Assembly: GCA_047967505.1 (NCBI GenBank)
Contig: CM106539.1
Direction: 5' to 3' (one strand)
DNA length: 64,000 nt
Origin: Dipteris shenzhenensis
Taxonomy: Eukaryota; Polypodiophyta; Polypodiopsida; Gleicheniales
The first letter of the stretch is position 1. Each line of letters starts with the position of its first letter. The translations under genes were made by a program, and so were the position numbers. The notes beneath the pieces are model-generated. The model was not told the DNA's origin and ran no database searches. It was given only the letters and a program-made list of their open reading frames with translations. Positions 1-12,900 of this stretch are shown in pieces.

Positions 1-1411
1 AGGAAGTAAAGAATTTTGACTCAATGAGCACTCAAAAGAGCTCCAAGAGCCTGAGTGGGTTTCATACAAGTCAACCCTCCAAGTGGCAATCGAGCATCTA
101 TGGGAAACCTGAGGCTATTTGGCATCAACTCAATCAACTCACTTGATTGGATGAATTTCTAGCTCCAGTTGCATAGGCACACAAGGATATAAGGGACCAA
201 AAGACATGCCATGTTTGTTGCATCATATGCAAGAATTTGCAAAAGGGCATGTTAGTACTTTTGTATAGTTCAAGTTAGGGACCAAAAAGTCCAACTTGAA
301 ACTCGGTTAGAATGGTCCCTTTCAAGTGACCAAGGTCTTCACAAAATGGTACCTTCTAATTGGAAGACATCTAAGTTTACATGCTATGCAATTCTTGTCG
401 GGAAAGTTTGAAGGACTTCTTGGGCATCAGCTGATACTTTCACATCAAGCATATGTGGTAGTAAGAATGATTGTAATTATTGAACTAGTCTCAACCACCA
501 ACCTTGAGACTCTCAGACTACAATCGATAGAATACATTTGCATGTTTCATTACCCTCTAAGATGGAGGAATTCATTAGGCTTTCATCTTTAGTAATTACA
601 TGGAGTCCACACCAAGCAACCAACCTACAATTTCAATGTCTTAATTGGAGGTTTGGATTGTAACTACACTTAGTTGGTGTACTTTAAATCAAGGAGATCA
701 CCTCAAAGAAACTATCAGAGCTAGTGTAAAATTTTCAAAAAAGAAGCAATGCTCAACTAACATGAGACATATGCCAAATCATGGACTGTAGGCAAGCATC
801 AACATCAAGAAACTCAACATAACACATGTATGGGTTGTAGGTAGGCATCAAATCAACAAATTCAAGTATTGAAGCATGGATGTAATTATTTTCAAAGACG
901 TGAAGAAGATAATATACACTGAAACTTTAGTCGATTAGATGTGCCAGAAACCTCAGTGATTGTCGCATTTGGGAGGGAAATAGCATCCTCACAAGATTTT
1001 TGCCATCCTTTTAGACTTTGCTTATACTTTGTGAATCTTGAGAAGGGGAAGTGAGTCTGAGTGCTAACTAAAAACCTTTTCCATTTCCAGTAGCTCTCAT
1101 AAAAGAAGATTTTCGGCTATAATATTGTGTTACAGGACTACTCGTTTAGCTTGGAGGGTACCTAAAAGCTATTTCTTCATTAAATAGGTAATCTTCTAAA
1201 GGATCCTATAGAGAAACTACCCAAATCTTTGTTTCTTTGCAATTTCCAACAATTTGTATGAGGCAAAAGTAATATGGCACATCCTCTGAAAATCAGATTA
1301 GATATATATGCAACTAATCTCGTAAATGGAGATAGAATTCCTCAAGAGCTTATGGGAAATTTTCCAATTAATTAGTTAACACCTCTAGGTCACCGTGGGA
1401 TGAGAATAAAG
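1..1411. other. Upstream intergenic DNA, no gene seen
   Basis: This stretch has no open frame that I recognise and no clear repeat structure. Short open frames here (for example at 326-592) show no family motifs and are treated as chance. It may hold distal promoter sequence of the gene that starts at 2478. Confidence 0.5.
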
Positions 1412-1766
1412 TAACCTAAGTCTCGTGAAAATTTAATAGGCCCTCCTTAAAGTGCAAGAAAATTTAATCCTCCACCGCATCCCTTTCGATCCTTGAGCGT
1501 TGAGATGCTTCTTGCTCCCTCTTTACCTATCTCGCTTCCTCTCTCCATCACTCCTTTCCCTCTCTCTTACCCTGGGCACATGACCCCTTTAACCTAAGTC
1601 TCATGAAAATTTAATAGGCCCTTAAAGTGCAAGAAAAATTAATCCTCCACCGCATCCCTTTCGATCCTTGAGCGTTGAGATGCTTCTTGCTCCCTCTTTA
1701 CCTCTCTCACTTCCTCTCTCCATCACTCCTTTCCGTCTCTCTTACCCTGGGCCCATGAGCCCTTTT
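1412..1766 (+). repeat. Tandem duplication, two ~178 bp copies
   Basis: Two adjacent copies, 1412-1589 and 1590-1766, both begin with taacctaagtct and contain the same pyrimidine-rich block (ctcttgctccctctttacct type). They differ by a few substitutions and small indels. The pair lies about 0.7-1.1 kb upstream of the SFR2-type start codon. Confidence 0.85.
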
Positions 1767-1918
1767 GTATGCCCTTCCAATAGCCTGCAATTGAAATGGC
1801 AAATGGATGGAAAATGAAAGGCCTAACGGTTGCAATCGGATTGCACAAGAAGGTAAGGGCAAGCAATGATTCAACAACCAGTGAAAAGTTGCGTGTGCAC
1901 GTAACTCCAATAAGATAT

Positions 1919-2220
1919 GACCAACTTCCAATAGCCATGTGCCCCTGATTCCGATAGCATCCAACAGGCGAAATTCTTAAAGGATTGCAATCTGCGGTAC
2001 ACAAGTGCCCGATCTATTATGTCCTCCATTCAGTGATCGCTCTTAGGAGGCTTCTTGAAGCACAGGAAGAAGATCTGACCAACTTCCACCATGTGCCCTT
2101 GATTTCAGTAGCATCGGAGAGGCGAAATTCCTAAAGGATTGCAATCTGCGGTACACAAGTGCCCGATCTATTATGTCCTCCATTCATTGATGAGGAGGCT
2201 TCTTGAAGCAAAGGAAGAAT
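1919..2220 (+). repeat. Second tandem duplication, ~157 and ~145 bp copies
   Basis: Copies at about 1919-2075 and 2076-2220 both begin tgaccaacttcca and share a long core containing ggattgcaatctgcggtac and gcccgatctattatgtcc. The second copy lacks about 12 bases near its 3' end. It ends roughly 70 bp before the paired G-boxes, so it sits in the likely proximal promoter. Confidence 0.85.
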
Positions 2221-2288
2221 AATGGGGGAGGATATTCTTTGTAAGCTTGGTAAAATAGGAGATGTGAACTTGTGAACTGCAAAGGTTC

Positions 2289-2310
2289 ACACGTGGAAGC
2301 CAAGCACGTG
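2289..2310 (+). promoter_or_regulatory. Two CACGTGG G-box/ABRE motifs upstream of the SFR2-type gene
   Basis: CACGTGG occurs at 2289-2295 and again at 2304-2310, a 15-bp spacing, about 170-190 bp before the ATG at 2478. A weak TATA-like CTATATG follows at about 2319. In plants, ACGTG cores bind bZIP factors of the ABF/GBF type, and paired copies form an ABA-response unit. The transcription start is not visible; the interval after 2330 is GA-rich, like many plant leaders. Confidence 0.5.
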
Positions 2311-2477
2311 GACAGGTGCCTATATGTGTGTCGAGAGGTTTTAGTCAATGACAGTGGATGTAAAGAGAGAGTGTGAGTGTGTGTTTGTGTGTTGTGGTGA
2401 GAAAGAGAGCCCAGACTCCAGAGTGTGATTTTCTTTGTCTGAGTAAGCTGAGCTTTGTGTGAGTTTGTCTGCTGGCT

Positions 2478-2667
2478 ATGGCGACTCGGCCCTCCCTAGT
2501 TTGCTGTGGATGCAGCTTACTTGCTTCCTTCGTCCTCTACGTTTTGGCCTGCCTCTCGCTCTTCCCCTTCCTCTTCCTTCATCCCCCTCCTCCTCCCCCC
2601 CTTGGACACCTCGTCTTGGCTGACTTCTTCAATGTTTCTGCTGCTTCTCCCGCTTATCAGAGCTCAG
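2478..2667 (+). CDS. SFR2: SFR2-type exon 1: N-terminal hydrophobic anchor
   Basis: The ATG sits in GGCTATGGCG, a good plant context. The exon encodes about 63 residues: a hydrophobic stretch (residues about 12-35), a run of seven prolines broken by one leucine, then VLADF, which resembles the VLADFN segment of SFR2 proteins. It ends CAG|GTATGC, phase 1. The split codon G+AA is completed by exon 2, which confirms the junction. Confidence 0.75.
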
Positions 2668-5489
2668 GTATGCAACGTCTATCTAGTAGTATATGCACAG
2701 TCTAGCTCGTGTAGCTGACAGTTTAGCTCAGTTCTGCAAACCCAGCAGATATGCAACAGTTGCGATCAAAGCAACAGTTAAGCCTCAATATACAATGGTT
2801 TCTGTATCAGAGCCCTCTTCCTTCGTCCTCTTCCTCTCTCAAAGGCTTGCCATGGTTTTCGTTTGTTCGCGTATTATAACTTGGGAGCTCGCCCTCGTTG
2901 CCTTTGTGAGCTCCTTTGGAGCACCACAGACCGTCATTCCGGTCAACGGTATTATTTACAAAGTGAATCCGTTCACAGTAGCTCGTTTCGTCTTATTGCG
3001 TATGCTAATTGGCAGGGGGGCTGGTTTCTCAATGAGTGGAAAGGGGAGCTGTGAAGAGTGTGAAGGTGATGTGAATTGTGGGTTGTGCAGAAGAAGATGG
3101 TGAAGGAAGTCGGAAGTTCTTCTTTGGATTGGCGACGGCTCCAGCGCATGTGGAGGACGACTTGGACGACGCTTGGCTGGATTTTGCAAAAGGCACCCAC
3201 GATAAGCGGCCCGTAAGCTCTTCCCTCAACCTCACATGAGTAGAGTTTCAACGATTTACACTCATAGCCATATATTTTATTATTATTATTTAGTTAATTT
3301 CGAGTGCATGTACACTGGATGAGAGATTACGCTAACGGTCGGATTCTACGTTAATCAAGCCCTTTCAAGGGGGTAGAAGGCCGACACGTGAGAACATATT
3401 CACTGCGCAAGCTGTGGCAATGTAGGAGCTGAAAGCGTGTGTGTACTTTTGAGCTCGATAGAAACTGCATCCTAGCATTTATATATTTTGTTCGATGTCT
3501 AATGGAGAAGGGACCAAGGTAGCATCATCTTGCCTTCTATGTTTGGAGAGGCGGGCTTTGCGAGTGAGGCTGCATGGCAAGTCGAAAGGGGGAGACTTGC
3601 CAAAGGGCAGGCACTTTTTCTTTTACCCTTTTAAAAAAGACGTTACTCAACTTAAGTCTTTGCTATAAAAACGGGAAAAGGGCAGTGCTGGGATACATAA
3701 TAGATGGGCACTAATGGATCAACCCCTTTTGGCCTCCTCAACAAGCCTCAGTTTGTGCCTCTTCTCGCTGTAGGGTAGAGATCTTTCGGCAAGATGTGTA
3801 CGAATCGATTGCCTTCAAAGGGAAGGCATCGGAGAGAATGCTCTCTTTTTCCCTTGGCATTGCCCGCTATAGTGGACAAGCTGTTTATGTTTGGAGGTCT
3901 TTAAAGTATTAATACGACGGTCTTGGGAGTCCATGGCCGTGTAGAGGGTAATTTGGGCGAGATTGTGTTGGCAGCCTTAGGCTGAGTCGTGGGCGCTAGT
4001 GAGGTCAGGAGACAAGGGTGCGTATACAGGGCTGGAATATTAGCAAGATGACAATGCATATGGTTATCGGGAAGGTTATAAGGTAGCAGAGCAGAGGAGA
4101 AGGCTCATCTAAATGCGGGTAGTCAAACGAAGGGAAGCTTTGGTGTTTGGCAATGCTTCAATGGCAAGTTCTTCTCTATGGTCTTGCCTTTGCTCCAGGC
4201 AAAAGTAGCAAATCCAGTCTCACTGCCAATGAAATTGTATCCCCAAGGAAGCTCAATTTTGAAGGGAAATAGAACTTGTACTCTTGTTGACTGAACTAGT
4301 TCGAGAGTTGTTTTACTGTTGTGCAGATACAGTACTACAAAAAGTGCTTTCTTGGTTCCATGCATTTGACAAGAGAATTGGTCACTTGGTTGAACAAGTG
4401 GCCCATAGAGCACTGCAATGCAGATTTGGACCTAGCCAGATATGAGTAGTACATGGGCTGTCTTCACATCCAATTCTTTGAGCTGGCACAGGAGCTGCAG
4501 AGTCGGTCCCCCCACGACCCGAATTGGTTCACACAATTCACTATGTAGTTGTAGTTGCAGATGAAGACAGGATTAACAAAATTCTATAGTGGTATGTCCA
4601 AAGTTTCAAGCCAGGGGGCGACAACACGACATATTTACTCACTCAGGTTTTGAGCTGATGAGCCAAGGGTCATGGATCGAGAGGCCACCTTGACAAGGAG
4701 TATTAGGAGACCTCAAGCCAAGGGGGTTCCACGACATCAGCACTCTAGATAAGCAAGCCAGCAACAAGCCAGTAATTACAGTGGTTTCCTCAATGCAGAG
4801 AAGCAGAGGCATGATAAAGAGTCTCTCTCTCTCGTACCCACAAGGAGACAGATCATGATAAGAAGCATTGTCTCCATTTGCATCCAACTGCTAGTGCAGC
4901 TTCGCCTCCCAGCAGGACCTACTGCAGCTCAAGGTGCCGTCTCAGCAGCAGTAGAAACTCACCAAAAGGGAGATCCTTCAGCAGGGACAGTCAGAGAAGT
5001 TCTGATGTGTTACGGGCAGGTAGAAGGATGCAAGGTCACTATTCTGTTGTACGGTAGCAGTTGGAGGATTTGCTGGAGGCCCATTTGGTTGCAAAGCTCC
5101 ATTTCCCAATAGAGCAGTCAATCGAAGTGCTTAAACTACATAGTTTGTTTGATAATGCCCAATAACCAATCAGCACGAGAGCACAGCACAGGATGTCAAA
5201 CTCCACATTAGTGGGATGAAAGAGCAGCAGATCTTCACTGTCACCCAGTAGGCCAAGCAAGCATCCTTTTAGGAAAGTCTCAAGTGCTTCAGATGGTGCT
5301 CTAGTTTACCCACGGAATGATAGTGACCAGACAATTGATCAAGACCAGCCTTTGCCTTATCAAGAGTGGCAGGATCTGATGAAGGCGAAGTGAGCCAAAA
5401 AAAGGATATTCTGTGGTACGAATATAATTTTGCATCTTTGTAGGAAGCGGTACAAAAGTGTAAGGGGTCCATTTAGTTTTTTATGTTTT

Positions 5490-5527
<38 letters not shown>

Positions 5528-6890
5528 ATTCCTGTTTTTTGAAAGATTTTGTTTCTTGATTTGCTTGTTTATTTTTGCTTAGTCACCTTCTTCCTTTCTT
5601 CTTTATTTCTTGTTTTCCTCTTTTGTTTATTTGAAATATTTTAGTTAAGCACTGGGTTTGCCCAAGAGACTCCGTGGGTCTTAGAAACTCAGTATAGCTG
5701 CTTATGTTGGGCACTGATGACGACATTAGTGTTGCTTTGCTTGCTAAGTATGTCTTCCTTTTGTTTTTCAAAAAAGTTTTTGTTACCTCTTTTCCTTCTC
5801 TTCCTTATTTTCTGTGTAGATTTTTGGACTTTTAGAACAACCAAAATATCTAAATGTGTATGATTGTCTTATCAAGGCATAATCTGTGGTACACCAGCTA
5901 GAAGAGACACATTCAGTCTCGTATCCAGTCCTCAGGTACAGCAGGTGTTCAAGCAAGGTTCAAGACCTCACCTCTATCTCAATTTCAGTAGAAAGGATGT
6001 CATGGGCATGCTACAGGCCCATGGACATGTGCATGTTCTTCAGCCGTGGCAAGGCGCATATACGGTCCACAAGCAGAATAGTCTCGTCTACATATACGTC
6101 TTACAGTCCACAAGCAGAACAGTCTCGTCTACATATATGTCTAGATCATGCACATGTGCCTGTTCTTCAGCCGCATCAAGGCGTATATACGGTCCACAAG
6201 CAGAACAGTCTCGTCTACATATAAGTCTAGATCATGCAAGGCGTATATATGATCCACAAGAAGAACAGTCTCTTCTACATATACGTCTAGATCATACAAA
6301 GGATAAGTATGCATATTTGGAGCAACAGCATGCAGATTTGCACAACATCATCAGTCCACCTCCTTGCAAAGGGGCAAACTGTAGGCCCACTGATCAATAC
6401 TGACTATAGCAACCAGGGATGGTTTTCTGCCGATAAAAGACCTTATTCTATTCATCCACAACTCCAGCAGTTCTTGTCCCATCATGAGAAGCTCTGGCCC
6501 CTTAAGCCCCTTAGCAGCTGCAATTCCAGCACTCAACCCTCAGCCTCAGCCAACAGCAGCTCCCTCTCAACATCCTCGCCAACCCCTTTTCCCCTCCATA
6601 TCCAGTGCTGATGTGGGTTCTCTTCCATTCCAACATCCACAGCAAGCCCTAGCAATGGACAGCCAGGCTTAGCCTCTACAGCTATAGCAGATCCAAGCTC
6701 TTGAGTGAGAATCTAGATGATGTACTGAGTCTTCCTTCAATGAGGGAAGCATACAGATGTATTTAGTTGTCCTTGTGTGATTTTTCAAGGCCAGCAGTAA
6801 TAAAGATAGTAGTTGGCATAAATTCTAAACCCACAGTGTTTCACCGTGTAACAGTTACTTGCATGATGTGATGAGTCTTTTGCATGCCAT

Positions 6891-6938
<48 letters not shown>

Positions 6939-9900
6939 AGTCAGCATTCATCCTTCCACATCCAGTAGCTAATACAGGCACAATTAGTGATCGAGTTATC
7001 CCCCCCCAAAGGGCTACTCCCAACCCTATAAGCTTTGCCTTGTTTCCCAAGATCTGCACCAGCATAACTCGCCACATGTTGTCCCTTTTAGGGCATGCAT
7101 CACGTTCAGTGGCCACACAGATGTAGCTCGAAGAAGTTGCCAGCTGCAATAGTACCACTGATCCTTGTGCTCACGGGAGTCATGGACTGATGTAAAGCTT
7201 GGACCTTGTGGACCACACCAGCCCCGTTTAATGCTATTGAATCCCAATCAAATTTGGTCATACCTTTTAGATAGGCATTTGAAGTCCTACAGGTAAAGAG
7301 TTGTTTGATGAAGTAAACATTGCAAGGCAAAGAGAACTTCATGCTTGGGAAATAGCCCAGTAGGGAAGTGGTTCTTGATGCCTATCTTGGAATTTCCTAC
7401 TGGTTAGGGTTTCCATATTTGGGCACCATATCATGTGTTGTCTCCTCTATCCCTCATTTCTGTTTCATTGACTTCCTCTGTTCAAGAGAAGTACTGCAAA
7501 CTCTAGTAACCCTTGAATGTTAAGCTACTGCATTGACTTCAAGCTACTACTTCCTACATATCCTTATGCTAACTCAATAACTTATTTAATTATGAAGCTG
7601 TATAATATTCTCAATCCTGCGACCACCTACTATGGAATTGCCTTATTGGTAGGGATGATAACTTACTAAGTATCCAATCACAAAAAATCATCTGGTATGT
7701 GGTTAATGAGACAAAACTGAAGACTCCCCTTCCTTTTTGCAAAATAGGAGTTTTTGTAACAGTTCAAAAACAGTTACAAGTCAGCTCTCCGACAGGATGC
7801 TGTGTGGGCCACCCTCTTGCCAGCTTCTATTCGAGGCTTGCCTATAAGAACCCATAAACAGCCACAAGGAACAAAATTGAAGGACTAAACGATTCGTGAA
7901 AACCTCTATCCGTGACAGAATAGAAGATACTAAGAGGCGAGATTTTATGGAAGCATTCATGGCATTCAAAAGTCTTGCAAGAGTCCCCAACATTCGAGCT
8001 GCATAAAACTAGACATCATTTTGAGAGAGACTGCCAAGTTGCATCTGTTTGGGATAGTTCAGCATGTCCTTTACTCATAAGTAGAGCGGAGGGTGTAGGT
8101 AAGTCAAGCAAGATGGCCACCAAACTGATTGGCAAGATGGGTGTGTTGAACAGCCATCACTAGATTGTTGCAGATTACCCAAGTATGCTTGGTAGTGATG
8201 TTGAAGTCTCCCCCAAATGTCATGCTGTAAGGACAGATCTGCCCTGATGGTTCTAGATGTGCCAAACGGTTATCAACAAAGAGACGTTCATGGCTGTATA
8301 GAAAAGAACTTTCTATTAATGCTTGAGGAAAAAAACAACCATACAAATCAGCAAGCCGTGTGGCGCTGATCATGGAAAAAAACAAATCGCTAGCTGTCAA
8401 CCAACCTGTTTTCAGAGAACTAAGCTTACTAGCTAGGGAGTGTGAAATAGCAGCCAACAACCCAAGGTGAAGGACTATACATCCAGCAAATACCTCGCTC
8501 TGTGAATAGATAGAAGATACTTGCAAGCCAAGCCTTGCAAAAATCCGCTCGCCTCTCAGCGCTCATCTAAGATCCCACTTTCCCTCGCTCCCATATGGCA
8601 CTTCAGGTGTAGATAATGGCAACAAGGGTAGCTGCTGAGGGAACTTTGTCATGTGCATGGTGTACCTAGGGTTGGATAGCAGGTTAACGTGGGTTACGGG
8701 ATAGCATAGGGCTGGATGGCTATTTTTAGCCGAGATTGCTATATATAGAGATTGATTCATATATAGTGCTCGCTTTATATGGAGGGAGCTATTCATAGCA
8801 TTGTGCTATCTATAGCGGGTTTCCTTCTATATAGAGGAAGGGCCAGTGCTATTGTGTAGATCAGTTGAGCGCTCCTCAACTGATGGATGGGGCTTGGACC
8901 CAGGACGGGCCTCTGGCCATCTACATGGCGGACCATAGGTGGAGTATCGAAGGTCCTTTGGACGGACTCATGTGGTATGGGACGCGTGGGTTAGATACAG
9001 CCCTATGGATGAGTTGAGCTGTAGCCCACGTGCTCGGGGGTGGTCGGGAGGGTCGAGGCACCTGTGATTCTGGTTGGATCAAGGATGAGATTTTAGGTTA
9101 GTGATAGGGTCAGATCCTGCGGGGTCGTGTCATTTGGTATCAGAGCCATCCTATCACAATTGAATTCAACGCAAGGTATGCAGAAAAGATGTCTTCCAAG
9201 TATGCTTTTTGAGATTGCTCTTGCAAATCTGAATTTCCGCTCATGTATGGGCTGAATCGTTGGCTGATGATGTGCGCTCATGATTGGGAGTGTCCACCGA
9301 GTTTTTTATTTGCAGTATACTTTGGTGGTATGGGACACTAAGGTATGTTACATTTAACATTCTCTGATGTGGTGGTATAATCCAGCATGAAATAATACCC
9401 AAGGACCTCTAGGGTGAAGTATAAGTAGGCTGAATTGAATTGGGGGCAACCTCACGGAGGGTTACCGCATATCTTCTGATGATGGTATGTCAGTGCCTTG
9501 TTTGGAACTTGATGTTCCTAGATAAGAGATCCTAAGAACTGGATGATCCTGTGATTGGAGCGGTTGTTTTGTGCACAAGTTTATACAGGATATTCGATAG
9601 TGGATCTTGTTTTAAGAGATTCCGGATTGTATGTCTTTGGATCACATACAATGTTATTCCTATGATGGTTGACTATATTCATGTCTAGAATAGTACCATT
9701 GACTTGATATAGCCAACTAAATTCTTACTGATTATCCTCATGTAGGGGCATTTCGAGGATAGATCAAGGGGACCATATCTTTGGTCAGGATTTTGCCCAT
9801 TGATACTTCCATGAAGATTCTTCCATCATGAGTTATGAACGGATACCTAATTGTTCTGCGACGGAAAGTCTGTCATGTATTTCAACCCAAGAATTTGAAT

Positions 9901-12900
9901 TACAAGGGTTTTCTGAATACTAAGTAATTCAAGAATGAGGGTTGATAGAAATTGCAACCCAAAAATTGGCCTCGAGGGGTTCAAATAATGGGATTGTTCG
10001 AACAATGATTCCTCGATCTCAACCTAAGATTTTGAGTTCAAGGATACTCAATAGATAAGGTTGATAGAATCATTTACCTTCAGGTACGGATTTTACCATG
10101 CTTGTGTACGGATATGTCAACGGAATTAACTCTATGGATTCAGGCGTTATTGGATTTCTCGAGGAGAATACTCGAGGATACGTAACCTTGTTTAGATTGA
10201 GAGATTTGCTTTCCTTGGGTTAGTTATCAAAGATTGTGGCTTTGGCCTTAGATTTTCTTTGATTTGAATCACATGGAAAGTATAGCACACTCAAAACTGA
10301 TAGTCAGAGTATAGTTATTGGCATGGACTGATCTTCACAGAGAGTTTTCGGGCTTTTTGGTGAACTCAGGAGTGAGTTCTTAGAGGAAGTGGAGTATGTC
10401 ATGTGCATGGTGTACCTAGGATTGGATAGGAGGTTAATGTGGGTTACGGGATAGCATAGGGTTGGATGGCTATTTTTAGCCGAGATTGCTATATATAGAG
10501 ATTGATTCATATATAGTACTCACTTTATATGGAGGGAGCTATTCATAGCATTGTGCTATCTATAGCGGGTTTCCTTCTATATAGAGGGAGGGCCAGTGCT
10601 ATTGTGTAGATCAGTTGAGCGCTCCTCAACTGATGGATGGGGCTTGGACCCAGGCCGGGACTCTGGCCATCTACATGGCGGATCATAGGTGGAGTATCGA
10701 AGGTCCTCTGGACGGACTCAGGTGGTATGGGATGCCTGGGTTTGATATGGGCCTATGGATGAGTCGAGCTGTAGCCCACGTGCTCAGGGGTGGTCGGGAG
10801 GATTGAGGCACCTACGCTATGATTCTGGTTGGATCAAGGACGAGATTTTAGGTTAGTGATAGGGTCAGATCCTGCGGGGTCGTGTCAAACTTGGTGGGCT
10901 CCCATCACCAAGCGGCAACGAGCAACCAAGATGTTCCAAGCAGTGATGTTGGACATTGAACAAGCTAGATGTTCCAAGCAGTGATGTTGGACACCGTCTC
11001 CCAAATGCTGCCCTCAGTGAAGATACAGGACGCAGGAGGAGTCACATCCTCCACCTCAATCTAGAAGACTCTATATCCTGTAAGCAAATGTAACGTGTCA
11101 ATTGAGAAGGCATAACCCCCTTTCACCAACTAGGCTGCCATGCCCCAAGTGAAGTCCTGCTGCATCCTTTGCGTCCTAGCCCAATCCAAAAGGCCCTTCC
11201 AAATCCTTTGTGCTGCAGGGCAATTGCACAGGCAGTGCATGATCATCTCTGGGTCACCATCAAGCGCATTGGTGGCACCTCCCATCAACGCGCATTTGCT
11301 CCATCCACCAGCTGATGGTTAATCCTCCATAGGCCACCATTCAAAAGGAGTATGTAACCTTTCCTGGCAAAAGGTTGGTTCATAATTGTGACCAAAATTT
11401 GGAGATGACCTGCTTGGGCACCTGTTGCTCCATTCAGTGCCGCTTTCTTGAAGGATTCCAGGCATTGAAGACGAAGATCAATGCATGTCATGTGCGAAAA
11501 AATGGAACCTCGACACATCTTTCCAAGTGTCCTACTTTGAAAGGGCGAAACCATTCACTCGGATCACACTTCTGGGCAGCCCTCCCACACTCAAAGGTGC
11601 CACCACTTGACTTGTCCCAAAGTGACTGGTGCTGGGTCGATAGACTAGACCTTGCCCAGACAGCCCACTACTTTGATGCGTTGCCACCTAAGCAAATCTA
11701 GGACCCCATGGGAGCAAAGGAGCTCAGGGCTCGATGCGAAAAAATTGAATCCTCAAGGACACCCACCCTAGAAAACTATCCAAGGGGAGCTAAGGCTCTA
11801 GGCAAGCCACCACTTCAAGACTCAAGAATGGTGGCGACTATCTCTAGAATCTACGTGCCTGTCGCCTCAAGTGAGAGAGGGCTCCCATGACATGACAGGG
11901 TACCCAGTTATACCCAATATGCTAATCAATGGGAGTAGTCAAGAGAAGAATGCTCGTTCAGACGGTGATAACAGAAAAGAGGGGAATGACTGGACTGCAC
12001 TCGAGCAATCATAGCATGGCTCTAGTATGACCCAAACTTCTTCACTCAAAATAAAGTCTGCTCTCATTCAACCGTCACACAGTCAAAGCTCACAGACATG
12101 GTAGGCAACTTTCGTTCTTTACCAAACTTAGACAATTCTCACAATTACCAACTATAACTTCAAATTGAAAAGGAGAAGAGACACCAACGGGATCAGTAAC
12201 ACAGTGTAGCGCGTCATGTAGATGGAGCGTATGCGCAGGTATCCAGAGCACGTAAACATAAAGACAATCTCTCAAACAATCTGACCGGAACACAATCACA
12301 CCACCTCATAGACACTATGTTCCTCTGGAAAACAGCCCGAATCTCAAAAAATCTCAATCAGCCCATCCCTCCTAGCTGATGGTGCAACCCACAAGAAGCC
12401 AAGACTGCTCAGTCCCTCTCGAAGAAATTGCATGCTCTGGGCGTAGACGTCTGACACACAACGAGCCTCCAAGGCAAAAACTTCGTACAACTTGTGGTGA
12501 TCAGCGCTCCACAGAAGCATCGACCTCACCACAGCCCATGCAAAGCTCACACATGGCCAGACTCTCAACGCACACGAGAAGCTGAAAGGCATTAATGCTC
12601 AGCGTAAGGTGACGTCATGTGTATGCTGGTACATTGGCGTGGCAGCCCATTCACACTTCATGTAAATCCATCAACCCGTAACAAGCCCCCGTGAGCCTGG
12701 AAAACAATGTACGCACCAAATCGTGACCTTCAGCGCTCAGCCAAAAACTAGAACTTTCTAGCAAATGTAATCCCACTTGCCATCGCCAACTCGCCATCCA
12801 GAAGCATGGAGATCAAAATCGAGTAGCCACCATGCATGCAACAGGCATGTTGCCTCATTTTCAGATTTTCCAGCCACTTAATCAGATCAATTTTACGACT

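Larger units (their letters stand above)
8647..10887 (+). mobile_element. Non-autonomous LTR retrotransposon (element A), 2.24 kb, complete with TSD
   Basis: Two LTRs (8647-9132 and 10397-10887) enclose 1,264 bp of DNA without coding capacity. The ends are TG...CA and the element is flanked by the target duplication AACTT at 8642-8646 and 10888-10892. The primer site TGGTATCAGAGCC (tRNA-iMet type) starts 2 bp after the 5' LTR, and a purine tract AGAGGAAGTGGAG lies just before the 3' LTR. With no gag or pol it must be mobilised in trans; its size falls between classical TRIMs and LARDs. By eye the LTRs differ at roughly 25 positions, so insertion is not recent. It sits in sense orientation inside SFR2-type intron 2. 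Confidence 0.93.

Noticed and set aside
2803-2815. tgtatcagagccc, resembling a tRNA-iMet primer site
   Set aside because: No LTR end precedes it and no matching LTR follows; it lies in intron 1 and is probably chance.
2693-3103. 136-codon open frame overlapping the start of the SFR2-type gene
   Set aside because: It lies in intron 1 and the first bases of exon 2 in a different frame from the conserved FFFGLATAPAH block, and shows no family motif.
8104-8526. Minus frame with GGDFN, considered as a LINE endonuclease
   Set aside because: Only five residues match; no other endonuclease motif is present in order.
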